A DNA stretch of 64,000 bases. It comes from Eupeodes corollae (Eukaryota; Arthropoda; Insecta; Diptera; Syrphidae). Of the stretch, positions 38,001 to 50,000 are shown piece after piece (position 1 is the stretch's first letter; the number at the start of each line of letters is the position of its first letter). The position numbers and the translations under genes were made by a program. Where the stretch lies: the NCBI RefSeq assembly GCF_945859685.1, contig NC_079147.1, positions 52,978,946 to 53,042,945 of the forward strand, read 5' to 3'. A model generated the notes under the pieces. That model was not told the origin of the DNA. It was given only the letters and a program-made list of their open reading frames with translations, and ran no database searches.

Positions 38001-41000
38001 TGTTCAGATACTAAAGTACTTAAAAATCCTGACATTTACAAATCCGAAGAGGAATGTTTTGAAGAGGTGTTCTTCAACGGTGGCAAAACCACTGCGTAAG
38101 CTTTTCCATCTGTCTTATTCTACAGGTCTCTTCCCGAGTGGAGCGAAAACTGCATTTGTCCATCCTGTCCCTAAAAAAGGCGAATCATCCTCCCCTTTAA
38201 CTAACGTCCAATAGCACTCACGTCCCTTCTTTCCATGATCATGGAAACGCTGATTAATTATCAGCTTAAGAAATAACTTGAAGATCGAAAGCTTCTTAAT
38301 GACCAGCAGTATGGCTTTCGTTGCAATAGATCCACCGATGATCTCATGGTTTATCTCACCGTACACTGGAACAAATCTTTACATCGTTTTGGAAAAAGTA
38401 CATTTGATATTTCAAAGGAGTTTGGCACCAAGCTCTCTTATCGAAAATGTGTTCATTTGGTATTGATGAATCTCTTCTTCGTTGGGTTAGAAATTACCTT
38501 TTCGACCGTTCAATTCAAGTAGTATTGGACGCGTTTAAATCTGATACTCACAAAATAAACGCTGGTGTGCTCCAGGGCTCCGTTTTGTCTCCAACACTTT
38601 TCAATATTTTTATAAATGAACTTTTGTCTGAAACTTCTAACCCACTTAATTGTTTCGCTGATGACAATACCCTCAGCTTTTTAGATTCGCATCCTTGTCC
38701 TGCAGATGTGGACTACCAGTGGCAGCGTATGATAAGCTCAATAAATTCTGATCTTGACAGCATTGTCCAATGGGGCATCAAAAATCGTGTAGAGTTTAAT
38801 GCTTTGAAAACTCAATGCTGCCCACTGTCGCAAAAGCGTAACCCTCTCTCAATGCCACTATCTATGAGTGGTACTTGCATCGAGGAGACTGAACAGCTAT
38901 CAGTTCTAGGTATGTGCATTACAAACCACTTGTTGTGGAGTGAGCACATATTTGACAACGCCAAAAATGCTGCTAAGTGTTTTCTCCGAACATGCAAGAA
39001 GTTTTTTATCCCTTCTGATCTTGCTACAATCTATAAAGCTTATATTCGTCCGAAAGTCGAGTACAATTCCCATATCTGGGCAGGTACTCCAATGACATAC
39101 TTGAGTGTTTTGGACAGAATTCAAAACAGACCTCTAAAATTGATAGGTGATCGTTGTTTAATAGAAACGTTTGTATTTCATATTAAACAATGTTCTAGTA
39201 AAGTAGCTAGTTGTATTGCTCCCCTCAAACAATTTAACTCTAATACCCGTTCTTTTAGAATTGCCCATCACTTTACCCTTGAGTCAATTTCGGACGTACA
39301 GTAAAGTACAGAGATTCTTTTTTTAGTCGCACTTCACGAATGCGGAGTACTTTACCAGACTCAATATTTCCCACTCAATTCAAACCCAATGTGCATCGGT
39401 ATCTCCTTTCCAATCCTATTCTCCCTTCCTAATTGTTCGCACTGTGTATAATCATTATAAGGGTATTCACTTCCCCTTGAGTGAGCGCACAATTAAAAAA
39501 AAATGTGAATAATCGAGATGCGCTCTCTCACACTGTTGAGACTCAAGACATTTCCCTGAATGTAGTTCTAACAACATATCCCTAATTAGTCACTGCCTTT
39601 GGTCTCGATAGCAATCGCCGTAGTATCCATCGTAGACTTTGAATTTGCGTTTGCCTAGTCCATCCCACCGGATTTCTTGGCAGTGGTATCTGCCTTGCAG
39701 CAGTTAAGGGATTCAGCTAAATGTTCTACTGCAAGGGGTTATTAATACCCTAAACATGTTTAAAGTTTAAACACAGTGCGAACTTTGGGAAAATAAGGAA
39801 GGATTAAAGAGGAGATACCGATGCACATTGGTCTTAAAGTTTTGAATATCAAAATGATAGGGAAAAACAGAGCTGGGTAAAGCATTCCACATTCTCAATG
39901 TGCGGTTACAAAAAGAATCTCTTTACTTGACAGTACTTCTAAAATTAAGCTCAAGGTTAAACTGATGTGCATTCCTAGAAGTACGAGTATTACGGCTGAA
40001 TTGTTTAAGGAGGGGAATTTAACTGGCTAATTCGTACACTGTTCATAAAAATGTCGGTAGAACAACGAAAGGCATGAAACATTGCGGCTGTGTTCGAGTG
40101 ATGTAATTGTTTCTGTTATAGTTCTATCGTCTATCATTTTCAAAGCTCTTTTTTAGATCCTATCCAAAATACTTAGACTTGTTTTAGGGGCAACTGCCCT
40201 AATATGGGAGTTTTATTCAACTTTTGGACGAAGGAAGGCTTTCTAAATTACAGCCAGATGAGAAGGGTTGAAAAATTTCTTGCACCGTCGGAGAAATCTT
40301 AAGCACCTAGCAGCATTTTTGGCAATATCGAAAATGTGATCATTCCATAAGAAGTGATCTGTCATATACATACCGAGTACTGAAAGTTGATAAGTTTCCT
40401 GGATGGAAGTACCGCTCATGGATAGCGGCATCGGGATTGGTTACGCTTTAACGACAGGAGACAGCATTGAGTTTTCGAAGCATTAAATTCTACACGGTTT
40501 TTGATTCCCCATTGTACAATGCTGCCGAGATCAGAATTTAATGAGCTTATCATACGCTGCCGTTGAAGCACCACATCCGAAGGACAAGGATGAGAATCTT
40601 AAAACGAATATGAAAAGCTGAGGGTACTATGTCATCAGCGAAACAATTAAGTGGGTTAGAAGTTTTAGACAAAAGTTCTTTTATAAAAATATTGAAAAGT
40701 GTCAGAGACATAACGGAGCCCTGGGGCACACCAGCGTTTATTTTGTGGATATCAGATTTAAACCCGTGCAATACTACTTGAATTGAACGGTCCGATAGAT
40801 CATTTTTAACGCAACGAAGAAGGGATTTATCAATAAGAAATGCACATTTTTAATAAGAGAGCTTGTTGCCAAACTCTATCAAATGCCTTTAAAATATCAA
40901 GTGCAATAATCTTACTCTTTCAAAACGATGTAAAGATATTTTGTTTCAGTGTTCGGTGAGATAAACCATGAGATCACCAGTGGACCTATTGATACGAAAG

Positions 41001-44000
41001 CCATACTGCCGGTCATTAAGAAGCTTCCGTTCTTCAAGATATTTCTTAAGCTAATAAATATTCAGCGTTTCCATGATCTTGGAAAGAAAGGACGTGAGTG
41101 CTATTGGACGTTAGTTAAAGGGGAGGATGATTCACCTTTTTTAGGGACAGGCTGGACAAATGCAGTTTTCCATCCACTCGGGAAGAGACCTATAGAATAG
41201 GACAGATGAAAAAGCTTACGCAGTGGTTTTGCCACCGTTGAAGAACACCTCTTCAAAACAAAAGGGGGAATACTCTCCGACCCAGCCGATTTGTGTATGT
41301 CAAGGTATCTCAGTACTCTTGCAACTGCACGAGTTCGAAAGAAGATTCGTACCATAGAATCGTTTAAACTCTCAAGAACAGGAGAACTCATGACACCCTC
41401 CCGTAGCGTCGAATTAACAGCAAACTGTGCTGCAAGCAAATTGGCTTTATCGATCAAACTCACATAGGGAGTGTTTAACAAAAAAAAAAAAAAAAAAAAA
41501 TAGGTGACGCAACAGTCCATACAGAACTAGGACCTTTGGACTACAGCTCTCAACCATTCCTGTGTGCGAATCAGGGTCCAACAGTTTTTAAGACGAAGCT
41601 AAACTGCTAATTTGAGAAAGCACTTTTTATGACAAGAATTCAAGAACTTGTGAAGAACTTTAGGAGGCTCAAGCATGGATTGGATCCTAGACCTCTATCA
41701 TGACTGTTCTACGCAGAAACCATCACGCCACGGGTACTACAGATATTTTTAAAAGATCTGGTTCCCTCCGTTTAACCTTTTTTATTAAAATTATTCGTTG
41801 TGCATCGTTGTATGCATCAAAATCATTTGATCAATCATCTTCAATTTAATAAATTAATCATTTTGCTTGGTGCAAAAGTAGTCAATAAATCTTGACCATA
41901 TTTTCTTCATGTTTTCCGCTATTTAGTTGTAATGTTTTCATAATTAATTCAATATATTAAATTAACAACATAATACAGTCGATAGAGGAATAAAAAAAAT
42001 AAAATTGTTCTAAATAATTCTTTAACTTATATCAAATTGTGCTTTAATTCAAAATAATATCCCTTAATACTTAACAATTTGTATATTTGTTTATATAATT
42101 TTAATAAATTATATTAAATGCATGTTCTTTTTCTCACAGAATACGTGAAGAAGTATTTGTCTAAAAATATACGTACCTAAGCTCCCTCTCCAAAAAACAC
42201 ACATAAACTTCTACTTGACATATTGAGACGGCACATTTAACGCACCAGCCATCAAATGAAATTTTATTTAAAAATTTATTGTTAACTTATAAATAATTTT
42301 TTTTACAATATGAAATGTTACATACATTTATGTCAAAAACAAAAACAATAAATTGATAAATTCTAACAAAATAAATGATTTTTAAGCTTTAATTAAATGA
42401 ATATTTATTTTTGAAGAGTAAAGCACAAATTAAGTATTTTCAACCATGATTTGTTGGGCGCCACTTAAGAACAAGCAAACAGAGTTAGTAATTTTTCTAC
42501 TTAACTTTTAAATTAGGAAACTTTTTTAGCACAACATATCACCGAAGGTACAATTTAAAAAACAATTCTTTTTGCGAAATAACCGTTTATTAACATCCCA
42601 GATCATTAATCGAGTATAGCAATAAATAATAAGGTACTTATTCGTTCTATTGATTGGTACCATAAGTCCATTGACTTCTTCGTGGAAGATACTCCCATCA
42701 TAAGTAAACAATTTTAATGACTTCTTCGACTTCGAGTCACGCAAAGGTAAATAAACAATTGAGTTTTAATAATTCCTTTTCGTATTTTATAAATAGTTCA
42801 CCTTAACGAATCTTTAACAGCAAAAGTTGTTGATTTTTCATGGAAGAAAATGAAAGAATGTCATAATTTGACACGATTTTTTCATTTGTTTTTTTTTTTT
42901 CAGGCTAAATGAAGCTTTGCGTTTCGATTTTCATAACTTTTCCGTCTAAATTGTTAAGAAAAAAACTTTATTTCATGACTGAATTGCGTCGAAACTATGG
43001 TAAAGCGTTTATTAATGTTAAGGAAAAACCTTTTATGTCAAATATATATAAAAATACAATTTAACAAGTAAGTTCATAAACATAAACATTTTTCGCTTAC
43101 ACAATCAGTTGTACAATTCTTAACACATTTTTGATTGGTAATCTGAAAAAGGTTAAATCTATTCCGTAAAATACGTTTATTTCCTTTATCTGAGGTTGTG
43201 TTCTGAAACTGAGGTTAGTCAGTTGACAGTTGACCAAGGTCAGTTTAATTGTAGATCTGTTTGAGTTATTCTGACGTTTATAAATCCAGAAGAAGAATAT
43301 TTTATAAAAAAAAACTGAAAAATGTCTATATTGAAACCTTTTCGCATGAGACCAATGCGTGCCCCAACAATCAAAGAAAACTTTTGTGACAAGGAATTAA
43401 ACCTTGATGATAATGGTGGTTCCGTATATTGTGTTCATGTTAATACTTTAACATGACAAGAAAAATTTTGGATAAACTTTTTCCTAACTGTCAAACAACT
43501 CCATCTCTGACAACATTACTCGCACACAGGAATGGTTTAGAGTTGTAAGTCACTAGGCCCTGGTTCTTCATTGACTTTTAAGCCATGTAATCTATGTATT
43601 TTTAACTGTCAAACAACATAAAACTAAAGTTCTTAAAGCTGTCAAGTGAAATAGAATGACAAGAGAGATTTGACATTGGGGAGAGAAAATGTAAACAAAA
43701 GCATGACTTTACAAAAATTATTTCGTTACTTTTTTCATCGTTTTAAGAACTGAATGAAACTGATGGGGACAAAAAAAATATAATAAATTTGTAATGAAAA
43801 CAAATTAGAAGAAATATGCCCACGGAACTGTCAACTTTGAATGAAGATGAACTGGGTAAAGAAAATCTTGATGTTAATGACCATTGGCATGAGAGTGATC
43901 AAACACCAACGAATGAACGAATATTCGTCTATTATGACATTGCTTTCAGATGGCTTCTTTTTATGCGTCATTACAGATACACAAAATCATAGTATCCTGC

Positions 44001-47000
44001 ACATGAGCTATACAAACTGTCGAACTTTATTCGCGTTCCACATTATCCACACTCACAACGAATAAAATAATCGCGCGTACTTAACCTAAAAAAATCATTC
44101 TTGTTTTCATTTGTTTCGATGGTGAATGGTGTCAAACTTCATTCGCGACGAATTAGAAACTCCCATGTGAAAGAAACGTCAAAATCAACGAGTATTCGTT
44201 CATTCGTTGGTCGTTGGTCGTGCTCATGTGAATAGTACTTTATTCGTTGCAGTGTGGATGGTAAGTGGAATGCGAATAGAGTTTGACAGTTCGTAGCAAC
44301 AACACCACAATTCGTTACTACCAAATAGTTTTTTTTTTTACAAAATTGTATTGTTTTAAAGAACAAAATGCTAATTTTATTATCCTAAAATAAGTGTCAT
44401 TTGGTTTCTTATAATTTAATGTGTTTTTGTTGGAAATTGACTTTTTGAAATGTGTAAAATCACGTTTGTTGGTCCATTCGTTCATTCGTTGTTTGGTCTC
44501 ATGTTGCAAGGACCTTTAGGTTAAGACGCGTGCGAATATTTTATTCGTTGAAGTGTGGATCGTATGTGGAACGCGAATTGAGTTTTACAGTTCGTTAGAA
44601 TCAGATGAATGTAGAAGCTAAATTTATTACCTTTAGATAAACTGAAGGTTTATAAATTGTTTAAAACTACATTTAAGTATCTTGCGCATGAGCTACGAAC
44701 TGCGAACTGCGAACTGTGGATGTTCGCATATTTTGACTTTTCTTTCACAGCTTTGTTTCTATTCGCAGACAGTGACGAACTGTCAATTTATAATTTCCCT
44801 TTTCATCAAACAAAATAAGAATGATATAATTTTGAGGTTAAGCTGAGCGCGAACAATTAATTTGTTGCAGTGTGGATTGTATGTGGAACGCGAATAGAGT
44901 TTGACAGTTCGTAGCAACCACATTGCAATTCATTGCTAACAAATTGTTTTTACAAAATTGTCTTGTTTTAGAGAACAAAATGCAAATTTTATTATCCTAA
45001 CATAAGTGTCAATTGGTTTCTTATAATTTAATTAGGTTTTTGTTTGAAATTGACTTTTTGAAATGTGTAAAATCACGTTTGTTCGTCCCTTCGTTCATTC
45101 GTTGTTCGGTCTCATGTGCAAGGCTCTTTAATCCTTCATTCGCGGGCCGTTGGGCGTTCACATGTGAATAGCGCTTAAAAGCTATATATAGCCATGTCAA
45201 AGTTAAAATGTGCCGAATAGTATAAAACTTTAGATGCATCAAGAAAAATTGTAGCAGCAAAATATTATTAAAAATTTCAATGGTCAGGTTCAGGCAAAAT
45301 AAGGCACTTCATATGCAAAAAACTTCATTCTTTAAGCGTACATTTTGACCAAGTCAACTAGTAAATTTTTAAAGTGCCATGAATTTCTACCTTAAACTTT
45401 ACTTCATTAACTTATACCATTTAATTGTTTAAAAACTGTGAAAAACATTATTGTTTATAAAGCACCGTTTAGACAAGCTACAAGCCCATCACGATTTGTA
45501 TTTTGTATTGTAGAGGAATATTACTTATTTCTTTTCCAATTTGACAATTATTATATTAAACCATTAGATGGAATTGTGTAGAAAATTAAATAAATCATAG
45601 AGAAATAAAGTTCAGCTTGCAGTTTAGTGAAAAACATGATCAACTGTCATTTTAAAAACGTAGACTTGACTTGATAGTTAGGGACATTTTTCTCGACTAA
45701 CTTTATAGTCAGCCTCTATTGGAATACTAGAACCAAGTCCCTAATGGCTGAAACACAAACAAGTTTCGTCTTCGCCTGACGTTTACGAGTTCAGCAATGG
45801 GAATTCAATGCATGCTATCACAATGAAGCTTCAACCTCACGTTTGATTTGACAATCGTAAGGTAATAACGTAATGTGACTCCAAACGGAAGCTCTAGTTC
45901 AAATTTCCTGAACATTTTTTTTGTCTGACAGCTCAACAGCTGTAAAAAAGTCAACAAACAAAATTCTTTTGCTTTTGGAGAGATTCCCATTGGTTATTAT
46001 AGGCTGTGTAAGCTACTTCCGCGTTAAATTACATTTTTTCGATTTCCGAACTCATACTCATACTCATACTCATAACAGCTGCTAATCATAAAAGAGCCAT
46101 TTTGGAAATGTCATAACGGAAGTGTCAGCCAAAGCAACCTCCAAGCAGGCCCAATGACGCAGACGAACCGAAGCTGAAGCCTAGTACGCAGCTGAAGTGA
46201 AACGATTTTTTTCGGCGGTCTCCAAATGCAGACCAAAATGTAAACGAAAACCACACCAGAACAATCTGTGAGCTGTCAAAAACAATTGACATGTTCTAAC
46301 AATCAGCGGCTGGTAAACAAAAGTGGAAACGAATTCTAGTTATTAACATTTTGTTGAGCAGTTAGTACATATTTTTTTCATTTCTGCAGCTATATTACTC
46401 CAGAGGCTCGCAACGACTGAATTATTTATTCTTTTTTTCCTCCTAAGAAAAATCAACTTTTTTTTCTTCGGTTTATTTTTTGGAAGTTGAAGTTCACTGC
46501 TCGTTTTCATCACTTCTTGCACATCACCAATAACATCTTCAACATCCCGAGTTTCCGATTCAGAAATGTATTGTTGGAACACATTAGACAAATCCATCTC
46601 ATTTTAAATTTTAAATCAAATATAAATCAAAGTCAAAACACCGAAAGTCACGAGTAAACAATTTTGTATTCAATAGAAAAATTTAACGTCAAAATTTCGC
46701 AAGCAATTAATATGCCGGGCAATTAATTTAAGAACGAAAAGAGTACTAAAAAATCTAGTACACCTATCCGCTAAAATGACACATTTCGTCGTTCAGCAGC
46801 AACTGAAAAACGAAATTTTTCGTTTATGTTTCGTCATATCATTTTTGTATGAGAATTTTCGTTTCGCTACGTCAAAGTTGAAGTATGTTTGTGTTTCAGC
46901 CATTATTGCGTCTGAACCTGTCCAATGACTGCATTTCAAATGACAGGTAGAGATGTTCAATACTTTTCTATTTTTAACGAGGATCGTTTTAAATACAACT

Positions 47001-50000
47001 TTTGTATGTAAAACAAGCAGTATTACGAAATAATAGAAAACCAAACCTAAAGGTGTGTTCACACCAAAGAATCGAAAATGCTTCTCAAAACGTCCACAGC
47101 AAAAAAAAAAACAGAATCATTAGAAAAACTTATCGCGAGCGTCTCGACCAAATAAAAATCGAGGAATGCTTCTCTGTTTCTGAAACATTGTTTAATTGTT
47201 TCTAAAATGTTGCTTAATTGCTTCTGAAATGTTTCAAATAAGTTTCTTTGGTGTGGACGCACCCTAAGACTTCTTCCCAAGTTTTTTTAGTTCCTTTTGT
47301 TTCTTATTTGTGTATGAGTTCAATTTCTAGTAATAGTTCCTTTACACTAACAAGTTTCGAAAAAAAGAACAAATTCTCAAAATTAATGTTGTATGTACTT
47401 AAAATTAAATTTAAAAACTAAACATAATTTCTCTTATCTCTTCTTATAACAGATGAGGTTCGTACCGGCACCTACCGTCAGCTCTTCCATCCGGAACAAC
47501 TTATAACTGGCAAAGAAGATGCCGCCAACAATTATGCCCGTGGTCATTATACAATTGGCAAGGAAATTGTTGATGTTGTCCTGGACCGTATTCGCAAATT
47601 GGCCGATCAATGTACTGGTCTCCAAGGATTCTTGGTATTCCATTCGTTTGGTGGTGGTACCGGAAGTGGTTTCACCTCACTTCTCATGGAACGTCTATCT
47701 GTCGATTATGGCAAGAAATCTAAACTTGAATTCTCAATCTATCCAGCACCACAAGTAAGTATAGTATAGGAGTAGTTCTTTATCTTTTACCTAGAATATG
47801 ATTTGTGTACCTAATCGTTCCTAGTTGCATTTTGAATTGAATCCATGTCGTGTGGAAGAGAAGGTGGTGTAGAAATAATTCGCGTGAGAGTTGGTAGTGT
47901 GGTCGTTGTTGGTCAGTTCTTCGGTAGAAGACGGGGTTTGTGTACTTATTTATAAATGTTATGATGATGGACGCACGCAATCGCTTCAAATTTATGGATT
48001 TCTTCCAGCAATGAGTCACATATTCTTGAAATGAGTTAAATGCATGAGCGTGGTTTAACTTAGCTATTAGACCAAGAAGAATGTAGTTCTTTGTTTCTAG
48101 TTTTTGTTTGTTGTTATCTCAAAAGTTCAATAGCCTAGAAAAACTTAAGAATGATAATACTGATTCAACATGCACTTGGTACTCAATATAAGGAGTTCGA
48201 CTTCTGAAATTGCTTATGAATATTTTTCTTTAATAATGAGTATTCTGGTCTCTACACATTTCCATTGTTTGAAAAAAAAATATGAACTTGGTATTGAACT
48301 TAATTGAAGGTTTGGTATAACAACATGCTATTAATATTAAACACAACCGGCTATACTTCTCATAAGGTAGAAGGGTGGAGAATTCTAGTGTGGCAATACC
48401 TTACCGGCTAATGGATACTTAAACTATCATGGAATCAAAAGATAATAGTGACTTGACCGCAATTATATAAATGCGATTTTTGTGTTTATTTTGGTTTCCT
48501 TTGTTTCATTTGTTTTCAAGCAAAGCAATTGGGTCATTTCGACTGGAAACCAATTCAAATAATCTAACATAATAGTTTCCATAGATTACGAAAAACTTTG
48601 TTCTTGAAAACAGGTGTATGTCGACAACGTTTTCACCCTTCGTTGTCAAGATTGCATTATGACATGACCAAAACGTCAAAGCTGTCAAATCAGTTGATGA
48701 CTGATGGGTACGTTTACACTCACGATGAAATGATTTCTTTGTAAGTTTACGATTTGACAGATAGGCAGCCAACTTTGTTTTTGACAACAAAAGCTTTTTA
48801 TTGTGTTCTTAAATGCATCGGCATTATTTAGTTTGACAGTGATATTTATAAAAAATGATGTCGTGAATTTAAAAATTGCATATGGCAGAGTATCGGCAGT
48901 AAAGTGTACGAAGTAAGTGTCAAAAATGCATTAATATTATTGGAGTGATAAAGTTTCATCAACTAACAATGTTGCCTAATTTGACAGTTTTCAAGTTGTA
49001 GAAAAGTCAAATTAATTTTAACTCTTTTGCATGAAATCCCTGCAGCATTTGAATTTTTCTGTCAAATTTTTAAGACAGTCACATGTAAACTAGCCGTAAG
49101 GTGTCTTTTACAGCTATCATTTGTTTCTATCATTGAAAACAAACATTTAATTTTTTTGACAGGTCGATCATAGCTATTATTCAAAATGTCTGCCATTGAC
49201 AAAAATTTCCTGCTTAAAATAAACCCACCGAAAAATGCTTCCTGACAGAAATCTGTCATTGGAATTGCGTGAAATTGTACCACAAATCAGTAGAACGGTT
49301 TGTTTTACTCTTGAACATAAAAGTATCAGCTGTTTAGAAAATGAATTTCCGTCTGAAAAATACATTTTTAGAGAAAAATAAATGCGGAATTACTCTTTTT
49401 TCATGCATATATTGATTCAATTTTTTTTTCGGATCGATTTTAATGATAGCTACAATTGGCCCCTGAGCTTAGTTTAAAACGTCATTGGCCAGTTTAGATG
49501 CTGACTTTTGATGCATAAATAAGTGCTCAATTTTATTAACCGTTTGAGCTTCTAAAAATATTTTAAGAATTCTTACTATAAACATGTTCACACACAACAT
49601 ATGTTACTTAATTTAAAGTCAACTGAATTCATTTAATTCGAATTGCACTAGGTACTCGATGTGCCACGAAAATTAATTTGACAATTTATGAGAAACGTCA
49701 GTCGATATGTCAAGAAGGTGAAAGAATTCACCACAGGCAGCAATAAAAGTATTGCCAGCAGGGTAGCTCAGCTTAAGGGGGGGTTTCGATTAGGTGAATA
49801 TTTTATTAATTAAGGTAATCAATAAAATTGAAATAAAATTGATATCGAAATACGACGAGGTGAATTTCTCCAAGTCGTATTGATAATAATGGGCGCAAGG
49901 AAAGTTTTTACTGGAAGTTTACCAAAACCAGCGGCTGAAAAATTAGTCTTCAAATCAACTTACGAAATAAAGAAAGGTTTTATTTTCCAGAAAGGAAATT

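Larger units (their letters stand above)
35882..39720 (-). pseudogene. LINE family a copy interrupted by a MITE and a second LINE
   Basis: From the 5' side on the - strand: endonuclease start CQEIRWDGLGK (about 39690); endonuclease C-terminal half with CPDYGIKIVLGDFNTKIGRE (37735-37917, catalytic GDFN); and a reverse transcriptase with KKGVIVNCASYEGISLLN, CGFRPGKSTVDQI and FFIDFKVASDSI (36899-37282). Then come DFRQGDALSCDIFNIVLERI (36542-36889) and a 3' end at TTACTTACTTAAGT near 35882. MITE A copy 1 (36029-36377) and a family c LINE (about 38045-39505) are inserted in it. Many frameshifts. Confidence 0.8.
45282..46923. mobile_element. MITE family C, copy 3, containing a nested family A element
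   Basis: Termini GGTCAGGTTCAGGCA and TCTGAACCTGTCC, flanked by AAT at 45279-45281 and 46924-46926. The left 460 bp matches copy 2 (ACTTCATTCTTTAA). Nearly all of the rest is an inserted family A element. Confidence 0.75.
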
